Made by a program: the position numbers and the translations under genes. Positions 1-10,137 of a DNA stretch of 64,000 nt are shown piece by piece; the first letter of the stretch is position 1, and each line of letters opens with the position of its first letter. The notes under the pieces were generated by a model. The model ran no database searches, had not been told where the DNA came from, and saw nothing but the letters and a program-made list of their open reading frames with translations. Source of the stretch: Xiphydria camelus (Eukaryota; Arthropoda; Insecta; Hymenoptera; Xiphydriidae); assembly GCA_963678675.1 (NCBI GenBank), contig OY783195.1, forward strand, positions 9,987,277 to 10,051,276. The letters are read 5' to 3'.

Positions 1-446
1 CCTCCGCCCTGGCCACCTTGACGGGCTGCAAAATAGCGGACGTAACCGTCTCCGACATCCGGTACTCACGACGCGGAATGGGAGCCGCGATCGTGAAAAT
101 GCCGCTGCAACAGGCGATGGTGGCAGCCGCTGCAGGCAGCGTAGAAATAGGCTGGACCACGGCAAGGATCCAGCAGCTGGAACATCGCCCACTGCAGTGC
201 CACAAATGCTGGCAGTTCGGCCACGTCCGACAAAACTGCCGCAGCGGAGTAGACAAATCCAGCTCCTGCTACTCCTGCGGCAACAGCGGACACTCCGCGA
301 GCGCCTGCACCGAGCCGAAGCGATGCGCTCTCTGTCACGAGGGCGGCAAACCGGCGAACCACCGCATGGGAGGAGCGGCATGCGCATTCAGGCCGGACCC
401 GATGAAGGAGAGGAGCCAGGCGGCTGCCCCCAGCAGAGGCCACTGA
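1..446 (+). pseudogene. R1-like LINE ORF1, C-terminal fragment (left copy)
   Basis: The last 142 codons (from Met 18) of a gag-like ORF1 protein of an R1-clade non-LTR retrotransposon are present and end in a TGA at 444-446. Three cysteine clusters are visible: CHKCWQFGHVRQNC and CYSCGNSGHSASAC, both CX2CX3GHX4C zinc knuckles, then a CALCHEGG..H..C cluster. In R1, TRAS and SART elements such knuckles bind the element RNA. The same protein end occurs at 9709-10137 attached to the rest of the ORF. No endonuclease or reverse transcriptase follows. The N-terminal part lies outside the window if it exists. Confidence 0.85.
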
Positions 447-507
447 TGCTCGGCCCGACATGCATTCAGCTGCTGCGCATCAAACATCAAACACCGTCAT
501 CAACAAC

Positions 508-554
508 AATATCAATATCAATATCAATATCAATATCAATATCAATATCAATAT
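508..554. repeat. (AATATC)n microsatellite
   Basis: About eight tandem units of a hexamer follow the R1-like ORF1 stop. The same array, with the same number of units, recurs at 10199-10245, which argues for a very recent duplication because microsatellites change length quickly. Confidence 0.95.
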
Positions 555-921
555 AAACATAAATTAGTCAAATGACAAACAACTCCAACTCCAACCCAAC
601 ACACAGCACGGGACACGCAATGCACTCTACACTACACTCCGCGCGCCGTACACCGCACCAAACAATGCAGCAATAACCGACAAGGATCCGCGAATAACAT
701 TACATAACCTCCAACCTTCCCCCAAGCTAACACATACAATCGGACCGCGGTGCATTCGGTTTGACCCCACACGAACCCTCCGGTGACTATTTCCGACCAA
801 CTAAAACCAAATGGAACGTCCAAAACGGGTAAATGAATCAAATAACCGCGTAAATAAATCACGCAAATAAGAGACGCAACGTAAACACCCCCCGCAGATC
901 ACCGGCATCGACCATCAACAC

Positions 922-1349
922 CCTAAAAAAGAAGCGAAAGACCTTCTCCCCTCCAGCACCCAGTCTGGAGAGTTCTGACTCTGACTCAGATCTCGATTCT
1001 GATTCCGAGGAAGAAAACCAATCCCTTCCTCCTCCTATCTGCATCAAGCAGAAGGGCTAGTGGCCCAAAATCCAGAAATTCCTGGCCAGCAAGGATATCC
1101 CCCACCGCCGAGCCATTAACACCACCGACTCCGTCAAAGTTTACCTCCAGTCCATAGATGACTTCCGTAAACTTACCGCCAAACTCGAAAAAGATTCTCT
1201 CCAATACTCCACTAACCAGCTCAAGCAGGATAGGGATTTAACCGTGGTCATCAGGGGCGTCATTGAAACCCTTCCCGACGACGATATCCGGTCCGAACTC
1301 GTGACCAAGGGCCTGCCGATTAAGTCGGTATATCGCATGCGTCAAGGTG
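922..1349 (+). pseudogene. Jockey-like LINE ORF1, N-terminal fragment (left copy)
   Basis: Duplicate of the start of the Jockey-like ORF1 at about 10613-11040. It reads from an acidic Ser/Asp-rich stretch through an in-frame TAG near 1060 into a region that precedes the zinc-knuckle part in the complete copy. This copy is cut at 1349, before the PRE_C2HC and zinc knuckle region. Confidence 0.7.
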
Positions 1350-1930
1350 CCTAGTTGTCTAGTTTTTGGAAATGATTTATAAATATTTTGAATAAAATGG
1401 TAAATATTAGAGATCACATGCATAGAGATCTTGAATTTTGTAAATCTAAATAACTTTATCCTTGATTATTTCGAAACTGTGAAATAGGCACTTAGACTCC
1501 TTTTATTTCAAGGATCTCATATAATAATACGTTATTTTTCCGTTATATAATACGTTATTTTACGAATATTTTCATAGAATTAGAAAAAATATATCTACTG
1601 TGTCTTTTTGACTGCCAGAATAAGGGTTAGACAAATTAAATGTTTTCTGCTGCTGCACACACTCGGTTCTTGGATCCTCAACGTACCATCCCCGACTGGT
1701 CTCGAGAGGGAAAGATAGACCTGCAACAATTTTATGTTATGTTGGGTTCCACCAATAAACGCGAATGTCTTCGGTTACTAGAATGATTTATCCTGAGTAT
1801 TGTTGTCCACAAAGTATAATCACGTATAATAAAGAACCGCGTCGAAAGCAAACGGACAGTTACCTGAAATTTCAGTATCATAACTGTCTTTTTAGGAGGC
1901 CAATTTCAAGCGGTTGAGGATACTCCGGTA
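1350..1930. other. AT-rich stretch without recognised gene
   Basis: No coding pattern or repeat was recognised here. If the 9.7 kb unit is tandemly duplicated, this is the start of the right-hand unit. Confidence 0.5.
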
Positions 1931-2172
1931 ATATAAGTGTAAAGTGTAAAGTGTTTTTTGTCTTAAAGTTAAAGTAGTAAGTTATAGTAAATAGCATATT
2001 ACAATGTTTACATAATTGTACATATACTGAATAAGTGCGGGAGTGAATAACCAAGTGAAAAGTGTAGTGCAAACAAAAACAATCGTAACCAGTAGCATAA
2101 GATAAATATAAGTGTAAAGTGTAAAGTGTTTTTTTGTCTTAAAGTTAAAGTAGTAAGTTATAGTAAATAGCA
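1931..2172 (+). repeat. Duplicated 66-67 bp monomers upstream of LINE ORF1
   Basis: A 66 bp segment at 1931-1996 (starting ATATAAGTGTAAAGTG and ending AAATAGCA) recurs at 2106-2172 with one extra T, an offset of 175. The pair ends 20 bp before the ATG of the R1-like ORF1. Repeated monomers in a LINE 5' UTR often hold the internal promoter, so this is a plausible promoter region. Confidence 0.7.
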
Positions 2173-2191
2173 AGCACAACAAAGTCAAAAA

Positions 2192-3361
2192 GTGTCAAGC
2201 GTCAACACTAAGTTTAAAGTTAAGAGTTTAAAGCTTAAAAGTCCAAAAGCAGAGGAAGGAAAGAAGACGATGGCAGATCCACTCACAGACCCCCTCGACT
2301 GCACGGAAACCGAAATCGAAGTCGTCAGAGACCTAGAGGACGCCACTATCAATGACCTACCAGCCACCCCCTTCGAATACCTAGACGTCAGCATCGCCAA
2401 CCTGGCCGACATGCCAACCGCACCCAAGGCGGGACTCCTCTCTCCCTCACTCTCCTCTCCCCCCCACATACCCTTCCCACCCCCTCATACAACTCCACAC
2501 CAACACCAGAGCCAAAAAATCCCTGCCCCCCCCCCCCCTATCAAAAGGAAGCCAAAAGAAGAAAAAAGAGAAACTTACCGCCCTCACCCCGCCCCCCCAA
2601 ACAGTCGCCACCCCGGTGGATCTTACCACCGACCCAGACATGGAGGAGGAGGCCCCCGGCAGCGGAATCTCCCAAATGAGTTCCGAAGATGCCAGGAAAA
2701 CCCTCCACAAATGGTTAAACGTCATAGAGGATGCGAGGGGCAAAAGCACCAACCTGAACGGGAGAATTAACAGCAGAATTAAAAAAGCAGTCAACGCCCT
2801 TGGAAAAGGGATAGACGCAGTTGTGGACAGGGCCCTGGATCACGGAGACCCCTCCTACCTGCGGGTCCGAATTGCGGAGCTCTCCCACGAAGTCATCAGA
2901 AGAAGCAGGGAGAATAAGCTCCTCAAAGCCGAAATTGCCCAGCTAAAAGCGGCAGCCGCAGTCTCCACGTCCACCCGCAGGCCCCCAGGCGGGATCGACT
3001 ACGCGGCCTTCTCAACATCGGACTCGGACTCTGGCCCGGACTTCGACCCCTGGAGCCTGGCAAAACACCAGGAGACATTCACCAAGGATGGAAACCATAC
3101 GAAACCCGAATCAGCGTCCTCCTCCGGCCAGAACCACAACCGCCCCTCCGCATCCGCACGCAGGAGATCGTCCTCCCCCCCCCACCAAGCGCGACCCGAA
3201 ACTAAAAGGAAAACAAGGCCATCAGGTAAACTCTCAGATGAACCCGCGGCAAAGGTTCCCCGCCCCTCCTTCAAGCAAGAAGGGGCGCGCGCCCCCTCCG
3301 ATACCACCCTACATCCCCGCATCACCAAAAACATAAGGATAAGCACCCCTGACCGGATCAT
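2192..3361 (+). pseudogene. R1-like LINE ORF1, N-terminal part, frameshifted and interrupted
   Basis: Gag-like protein of a non-LTR retrotransposon. The ORF opens at ATG 2192 and runs in one frame to a 13-base C tract near 2520-2537. The sensible protein then continues in another frame (Pro-rich, then a Lys-rich basic stretch, then a helical Leu-rich region near 2860-2960, then Ser/Pro/Arg-rich sequence). The frame remains open until the insertion point at 3361. Removing the 3362-9126 element and one AT duplication continues the frame into 9129, through a Pro-rich hinge to the zinc knuckles. The N-terminal half of R1-type ORF1 proteins is poorly conserved, so identification rests on its link to the knuckle-bearing half. 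The C-tract frameshift may be a mutation or a sequencing error. Confidence 0.75.
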
Positions 3362-3604
3362 CCCAGGTAGCAGTGACACGTCATATTCACGTCGCTTGAA
3401 GGTGATTGTTCGTCGACGACGTCATATGCCTTAAATTCGACGTTTTAATCACGTGTTATTTGAAGATCATATTATGACGTCATTGAAATGACGTTTTTTT
3501 CACGTAATTTGTTGACGAAACAGTCACATAATTTATTATTTCCCTACGCATAATCAGGTGTGTAACTGTAAGAAATGTATAAGATGAAATACCCATCAGT
3601 TGAA

Positions 3605-3722
3605 AAGTTTGTGAGATATTTTCGTTCAAAGTACAAGAGTAAATTGCGCTGCGTGCGACTAAGTTTCCAGCGCCCAGCGAAATTTACTCTTGTACTTTGA
3701 GCGGAAATATCTCACAAACGGT
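3605..3722. repeat. Foldback hairpin in left flank of element 1
   Basis: Arms of about 45 bp (TTTGTGAGATATTTTCG on the left, its complement on the right) surround a CGCTG/CAGCG core. A diverged half of the same hairpin lies at about 6270-6320 inside the last intron of the DUF4806 gene. Confidence 0.7.
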
Positions 3723-4339
3723 TCAGCGAATGGACATTTCACCTTTTACCTTTTTTTGTTCATCTTGACGAGCTCTACTACTTTTGTAGGAATTAAAATA
3801 CCGAATTCCACTTAAAAAGATGAAAGTAACCTTCATATCTCGTAAATAATGCGTGTCATTGAAAATCTGTTGCATCTACCATATGTATCTTTCAATACCA
3901 AACAAATTTTATTTGAAATATATTTTCATAAAATTACAAATAACGGAAATAAACGGGATTTTCCCTTGATACCTCTGCGGGATACTTTTTACAAGAACTC
4001 CAACGGAATAGAAAATCACGGCATTGCGGGTACCCGTGTTACCTGCCACTTTCCTTGGTATCCGCGTTTAATGAGTTCCATGTGCTGACCAAATGCCGTA
4101 GACCGAGGTGGGTCTTTCCCTATACTAACGTACCGTCACCACGGCAGAAACGGTTTATTTCTTTGAGTTTGAAAATTTCGGTTCAGTCACGTCGGTAGTC
4201 CCGTACAGTTCAAACGATATTCGAACATTCGTGGCATTTTCAGTGCAGTGCATATACGATTTCTTAAAGCAGCAAAGTGACAGGAAAATAAAAGTGAGAG
4301 CGAGCGAAAAAAGAGTGACTGTATAAGACGTCGCGTATA

Positions 4340-6454
4340 ATGACATATGTAGGCGTCGAGTTTTCTGCTTCCGAGGAATGTGCAGGCGGCATAGCTGTAG
4401 TAAATAGCCGCTGGTTAACGCCACGAAAAAAAGAAGTCTTGTGGCCACCATGCAAGACGCAAAATGAATACAATAAATTATTAAAACGTGGGGAAAATCC
4501 AGATGAGGAGACCTGGACAGTGTATGGTATTTGCCGTCGTTTTTTTGAGTGCGGTAAGTACACACATATGCTTATTCCTTCTTAACAAAAGGGGGATAAC
4601 AACGTAAAGCCGAATTTTTGGAGCTCCTCATTATCTTTTCTTTGTGATATGGTTGAGCGCTGAACGAATGCACGAGATATCGTTCGATAACATTTTTTTT
4701 TATTTCATCAGATTCTTCAATTCGATATTAAAAAACTATAATCATTATATTTCTATACAGATGATTTTGAAAAAGCTTCGTATAAAATAAAACAAGCCGA
4801 AGTAACCTCAGATATACAGTCAGGTATTGAAACACCAAAAAAAAAGCAATCGTGGAAGAGAAAAGTCTCTGCTACCCGCAAAATTTTGTCTGATTCGAGT
4901 GACGAAGAAAATATCAGTCTTCTTCCTAGACCACCGAAGGTAGAAATCTATAAAAAGTCTGGTTCTGAGTGCAAAAGATTGAAACTGGGAGAGGATGGTA
5001 CGTACACCTGAAGAATTATTAATGAACATGGCTGATTATATTTTTCGCGCTGGCATTTCGATAAATTTAAGAAGATTTTCAAATTGAGCCTTCATTAAAT
5101 AATTATAGGAAATTTAAAACTTGATTTGTATCATTTTATGGACATGATCCAACAATTACGAGCAATCTTATTACATGAAATAAGCTATTTAACAGTTTTG
5201 TATCATATCTTTGTATGAATTAGAAATGTATGATCTGAATATTTTTTAGTTAATTCCGATCCACATTCTATTAATACAAGAAATGATGATGATTATTCAG
5301 TTCAACCATCTCATTCAACGATCTCTCATCTTTCAAAAGTATCGCAATCTACCGGTACTTTGAATAATGATTTAGATGACCTAGCAGCAAATAATGTTAA
5401 TAATATCGGTAAGCCTATGGTAATTATATTTGAAATCCAATATTTCAATATGTGCGGGTAAAATTGCCTGCACATATTGCAATACGACAAAACGTTTCCG
5501 CCAACCTAATATACAGATTTTATGTAGGAAAATTAACAGACGTATGTCTATATATTTTTACCAATACTTTGATTAATTTATTGTAGTGTTTCAACGGAAG
5601 TTATTACGAGAAATTTTTATTATAAAAGAACAAAATACCCAAATACTTCGATGGATTGAAAAGCAGTCAACAACTGCCACGTTAAACCAATGTCAAGCAG
5701 CACATTTACCATCAAATTTACCGATTAATACTACTGATGATCTAGATGGATTCGAACGTTATTTAGAAGAAAAAGAAAATTTGATTGGCTTCGTAAGAAT
5801 TGTCTCTTTACTTATAAACATATTGACATATAATTTGATTCAAGCTTCTCTATATTTGATTACTTCTTTTTATTATCATACTTCGTAAATCATATGAATA
5901 GCATACATATACGTATACCGCAATTCAAGAATTCAATTTATCACTTTAACTCAATTTCAAAAGTCACATCACAACATATTTCCAGACATAAATAAGCCTA
6001 TACAAAAAAGGAATAACGTTTTGTTTCAGTCTACATACCTATCACAATTGGGCGGTAAAAACACATCATCCAAAGTAAATAATATATTACGTCGATGCAT
6101 AACAGACAATCTCGCAAAAGAATATAGTTTCTTTGGCAAGCGTGCAGATAAGAAAGTTTTTTCACAACTAAAGTTGAAGACTGCCGTCGTTCGTAAGTAT
6201 TCTGACATACTTTGAAGAATGAGTTATGCTGCGTGCCGCTACAAATTCCCATTACACATCAGAGTGGTGGAACAGATTACTCTTGTATTTTGAGTGGCAA
6301 TATGTTTAACAAACTTGTTTGAAATTGTTTAATTCCAGGTGCAATAAACTCAACTGATTGTTCAGAACAAGAAATCAACGACAGTATCAAAATTTGGCTT
6401 AAACACGCACCTCAACGGTACAAAATTCAAGAATTGAAGAAACAGAATCCTTAA
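4340..6454 (+). CDS. DUF4806 domain protein of element 1 (six exons)
   Basis: A spliced reading gives exons 4340-4553, 4761-4997, 5250-5408, 5587-5792, 6030-6192 and 6339-6454. All introns are GT..AG, and the exons sum to 1,095 nt, exactly 364 codons plus a stop. Exon 1 has the W..P/WPP..N.Y..L....P...W..Y pattern that precedes DUF4806 in insect proteins. Exon 2 continues with DDFEKA and a basic Ser-rich linker. Exon 3 is Asn/Asp/Ser-rich. Exon 4 is a helical stretch leading to LPI...DDLDGFERYL. Exons 5-6 hold the core (LGGKN..SKVNNILRRCITDNLA..., ending in a IWLKHAPQRYK tail), which is DUF4806. The function of DUF4806 is unknown. The protein is encoded inside a transposon just upstream of its transposase, so a role in binding element DNA or regulating transposition is an inference. 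The stop lies 3 nt before the transposase ATG, in the same frame. Confidence 0.85.
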
Positions 6455-6457
6455 ACA

Positions 6458-8548
6458 ATGAGCAGAAAGACGACAAATGCAACTACAGGGAAACGTCAGC
6501 GGAATAGAAAAATTGCAAAAGCTGTCGAAAATGCATTACATGAAATAAAACAGGAAAGTAATAGAATTCAAGTAACGAAGGAGTCTATTGCACATAATCA
6601 TAAAAGCGAAAATGTATATAGAAGCGATTGTGATAGCAATGTTTCACCGCTACTTCAAAATAGTACCCACATGAATCGCGTATTTTTGAATGACAGTGCT
6701 ACCACATCAGAATTAGTCTATAACAATGATACTTTTGAAATGCTTTCCGATAGTAGCAGTACGATTGAAACACCTGATCTCTCTCAGAAGCTGAGACTTT
6801 GGGCAATAACTAGGAATGTACCTCGCTCGACAGTTAATGATCTATTACACATTCTTTCGCCCTATCATCCAGATTTACCGCTTGATTCACGAAGTTTATT
6901 AGTAACTAAATTAAATATAGACACTAAGAAACTAGAAAACGGGGAATACTGCCACTTGGGTTTATTGAATGGAATTAAAAAAGTAATTTCCCCATATCTG
7001 AAGGATATTTCTAGTAATGTAATAGAAATAAGTTTCAATGTTGATGGTTTGCCCTTATTTGCAAGTTCGAAAACGCAGTTGTGGCCTATTTTGGGGTTAA
7101 TAAAAAAAATAAAATGTCAACCTTTTGTTGTTGGAATTTTTTGTGGCAACGGCAAACCAAAGCCACTAACCGAGTTTTTAGAAAATTTTGTAAATGATCT
7201 TAGTCATTTATTGGAAAATGGCATTAAACTTGATAACAAAAAATATATTGTCACTTTACATAGCTTCGTTTGCGATGCTCCAGCTAGGGCATACTTAAAA
7301 TGTATAAAATCTCATGGCGGATACTCTTCTTGTGAAAAATGTACAGAATCTGGCGAGTATGTCGATGGAAGAGTTACATTGCAAGGTATTCATGCGCCTA
7401 AGAGAACTGATACTTCATTCTCTCTACAAATAGATAGCGACCACCACTTAGGCGTTTCACCTTTATCGAAAATTCCAACAATAGGATTAGTGTCAAATTT
7501 CCCCATAGATTATATGCATAATGTATGTTTAGGTGTTGCTAAAAAGTTATTAAATACTTGGATTTCTGGTTCTTTACAAGTCCGCCTAGGCAGTAGATCA
7601 GTTCATCTATTATCAGAACGCTTATTGTCATCGCGATTTTACATTCCTGTAGAGTTTAACCGCAAACCCCGCAGCTTGGAAGAATTGCCACGCTGGAAAG
7701 CAACAGAATTTAGAACTTTTGTATTATACCTAGGTCCGATTGTATTAAGAAATATCGTAGATCCCTCGATATATGAACATTTCTTGCTCTTTCATTCTGC
7801 TATTACTATTCTGATTTCATACAAACACATTTCCACATTCGGCTGCAGGACTGCTGGCAATGTTTTAAACGTATTTGTTAAGCATTGTGAAAAATTGTAT
7901 GGCAAACAATTTTTAATTCATAATATTCATATGTTATCTCACCTCAGCGATGATGCAGAAATGTATGGACCTTTGGATAATTTCTCAGCGTTTGTTTTCG
8001 AAAACTTTTTAGGACAAATTAAACGCTTAGTGAAGTCACCTAATAGACCACTACAGCAAATTTGCCGCCGTATAAGTGAAATTGAAAGTGCATTTATTAA
8101 TGAAAATATCAAATTAAAAGGACCAATAATTCCTAAATTTGAATATAACTGTGGCCCTCTTCCTACAAATATTATTTTCAGAAACAGTAAACAATTTAAA
8201 CAACTACGCTTGCAGAATTTCCAGATTTCTGTCCATGCATATTCTAAAGCTGATTCGTATTGCCTTATAAAAGAATCTAGATCAGTTGTGCAAATTCATA
8301 ATATTTTGATGGATCACAACAATTCTTTTACGATAGTCGGGAAACGATTTTCATTTCATACATCATTATATTGTAATCCAATAGATTCTAAAGAATTAGA
8401 TATTTATGTCATCACAGGAATTTCAAATGATTATGAAACATGGCCTATCAACGTTATTACTGCTAAATGTCTAGTTCTACCTATTACTCAAAAGAATGAT
8501 AAAGATTGTTGGGTTTCGTTGCCTTTAATACACTCGATTTATACTTAG
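6458..8548 (+). CDS. Tnp2-like transposase of element 1
   Basis: An intact 696-aa single-exon ORF. A basic N-terminus (about residues 1-40) is followed by a disordered Ser/Asn region. A conserved core starts with FNVDGLPLF (about 190), then WPILG, FCGNGKP and a VCDAPARAYLKC segment that leads into CEKC, a CX2C pair. Further on are PIDYMHNVCLGV (about 350), RSLEELPRWKATEFR and FVFENFLGQIKRLV (about 515). This is the order of acidic residues and Cys pair seen in Tnp2/CMC-like transposases that are often annotated only as 'transposase domain-containing' in insects. The acidic residues in DG, D-A-P and the late E are candidate catalytic residues. The 734-aa protein at 40187-42391 belongs to the same family. 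It would cut and join element ends in the nucleus. The start is the first ATG, three bases after the DUF4806 stop. Confidence 0.88.
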   Translation: MSRKTTNATTGKRQRNRKIAKAVENALHEIKQESNRIQVTKESIAHNHKSENVYRSDCDSNVSPLLQNSTHMNRVFLNDSATTSELVYNNDTFEMLSDSSSTIETPDLSQKLRLWAITRNVPRSTVNDLLHILSPYHPDLPLDSRSLLVTKLNIDTKKLENGEYCHLGLLNGIKKVISPYLKDISSNVIEISFNVDGLPLFASSKTQLWPILGLIKKIKCQPFVVGIFCGNGKPKPLTEFLENFVNDLSHLLENGIKLDNKKYIVTLHSFVCDAPARAYLKCIKSHGGYSSCEKCTESGEYVDGRVTLQGIHAPKRTDTSFSLQIDSDHHLGVSPLSKIPTIGLVSNFPIDYMHNVCLGVAKKLLNTWISGSLQVRLGSRSVHLLSERLLSSRFYIPVEFNRKPRSLEELPRWKATEFRTFVLYLGPIVLRNIVDPSIYEHFLLFHSAITILISYKHISTFGCRTAGNVLNVFVKHCEKLYGKQFLIHNIHMLSHLSDDAEMYGPLDNFSAFVFENFLGQIKRLVKSPNRPLQQICRRISEIESAFINENIKLKGPIIPKFEYNCGPLPTNIIFRNSKQFKQLRLQNFQISVHAYSKADSYCLIKESRSVVQIHNILMDHNNSFTIVGKRFSFHTSLYCNPIDSKELDIYVITGISNDYETWPINVITAKCLVLPITQKNDKDCWVSLPLIHSIYT

Positions 8549-9126
8549 GAATAATTAATGTATAATATCCTTCAATAGTACCGAAATACATAACACGTAC
8601 GTTAGAAGTTATACACATACCGTACGTTAGAAGTTTTAACATACAATATGTATTACGTACATATATATGTATATTCTCAAATATATGTAGATGTTATTTC
8701 TCGAATATGCAATTGTGTATTAATATTTTTCAATGCCTATTATTGTAATTCTAATGATCATATTTCACTGTTTAACAATATTGCGACTAGAGCTTTACTT
8801 ACATTTTTTACACTCTTCTTTAAAATTTCCTTGAGTTTAAATAATATTGCAAAGCTTTTCACTGAGAATAAGATTTTAAAGTGTGACGTCTTTAGGATGG
8901 CATTATCACGTAACTTTTAACGTCAATATGACGACCCGAATCAATAAAAACGAACGTAAATAAAACGTGACTATAGTGACGACATATTGACGTCGAAGTA
9001 TGACGTCTCTTTAACGAGACATAATCACGTCATTTATGACGACATTATAACCGAACTAATCACGTTATTTCGACGAATCGAGTGACGAAATATTGACGTG
9101 AGTTTGACGTGCCACTGCTACCTGGG
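8549..9126 (+). promoter_or_regulatory. Right subterminal region of element 1 with TGACGT motifs
   Basis: After the transposase stop there is AT-rich sequence, then, between about 8880 and 9115, a dozen ACGT-cored motifs (TGACGTC, TCACGT, GACGTG) in both orientations. A matching cluster lies just inside the left end (3375-3530). Repeated subterminal motifs are typical binding sites for transposases of this general type. Confidence 0.65.
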
Positions 9127-10137
9127 ATCTCCCTCCTCCCCCCTCCCATGTCCTCCGCATCGCCACCCCTCCCCCCCTCCCCCGAGGAAGAACAAACTGC
9201 AGCCCCCCGTAGATCCCGGAACAGAAGGCGAAAGACCGGCAATAGGGAAAACACTCACAGCAACACTCGACACATCCGCTCCGCCTCTCCTAACCCCTGG
9301 CAGGAGAGGCCACAAGGTGCCACAAGACGACCACCACCACCAGGAGGCCCAAGAATCCCATCCCGGAACGTCGCGGCGGTAACTATCACGGCCCCCGAGG
9401 ATCCGAGCAGGAGCCCCGAGGACACGAAGATTGTTTACCTCAACCTGTTGGAGAAGGCGAAAAGATGCATCTCGCTGGAGGAATTAGGCATCTTTAAAAA
9501 AAGAGTTAGGAGCACTCTCACCGGCAGCATCCTCATCACGATACAAGGGGAAGATGCACATGAGAAGGCCAGAGAGCTCGCCCACAGGTTAGATCTCGTG
9601 TATCAAGGGTCTGCCAGAGTTGCCTCCCCGATCAAGACTGGGGAAGTCCGGATAACGGGGCTCGAAATCGCCACCACCAAATCCGATGCAGCCTCCGCCC
9701 TGGCCACCTTGACGGGCTGCAAAATAGCGGACGTAACCGTCTCCGACATCCGGTACTCACGACGCGGAATGGGAGCCGCGATCGTGAAAATGCCGCTGCA
9801 ACAGGCGATGGTGGCAGCCGCTGCAGGCAGCGTAGAAATAGGCTGGACCACGGCAAGGATCCAGCAGCTGGAACATCGCCCACTGCAGTGCCACAAATGC
9901 TGGCAGTTCGGCCACGTCCGACAAAACTGCCGCAGCGGAGTAGACAAATCCAGCTCCTGCTACTCCTGCGGCAACAGCGGACACTCCGCGAGCGCCTGCA
10001 CCGAGCCGAAGCGATGCGCTCTCTGTCACGAGGGCGGCAAACCGGCGAACCACCGCATGGGAGGAGCGGCATGCGCATTCAGGCCGGACCCGATGAAGGA
10101 GAGGAGCCAGGCGGCTGCCCCCAGCAGAGGCCACTGA
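9127..10137 (+). pseudogene. R1-like LINE ORF1, C-terminal part
   Basis: Continuation of the ORF interrupted at 3361. It runs from a Pro/Ser-rich hinge through a basic stretch into a conserved globular region (about 9420-9790), then two CX2CX3GHX4C zinc knuckles and a third Cys/His cluster near 9885-10080, and ends at TGA 10135-10137. In R1-clade elements an endonuclease/reverse transcriptase ORF2 should follow. Here the sequence passes directly into a microsatellite and Jockey-like DNA, so the element is 3'-truncated or chimeric. The final 446 bases are duplicated at the window's left edge. Confidence 0.85.

Larger units (their letters stand above)
1..1349. repeat. Left copy of a 1,349 bp direct repeat
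   Basis: This stretch matches 9692-11040 with a constant offset of 9691; I found no difference in the parts compared, and the open reading frames inside match in position and length. It holds the end of an R1-like ORF1, a six-base microsatellite and the first part of a Jockey-like ORF1. Similarity stops sharply after the sequence CGTCAAGGTG. The left edge is cut by the window, so the true length is unknown. Confidence 0.95.
3362..9126 (+). mobile_element. Element 1: DNA transposon with DUF4806 gene and Tnp2-like transposase
   Basis: The 5,765 bp element has inverted ends CCCAGGTAGCAGTGACACGTCA-like (left) and its complement (right); I see one mismatch over the first 22 bases. It is flanked by an AT on both sides (3360-3361, 9127-9128), the likely 2 bp target duplication. 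Both subterminal regions are crowded with TGACGT/ACGTCA motifs. It inserted in the R1-like ORF1, whose frame is restored on paper when the element and one AT are removed. It codes, on the + strand, for a spliced DUF4806 protein (4340-6454) and a transposase (6458-8548). The transposase resembles the Tnp2/CMC group of DDE-like transposases. A 2 bp duplication is unusual for CACTA elements, so I leave the superfamily open. Both genes look intact, so the element may be recent or active. Confidence 0.9.
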
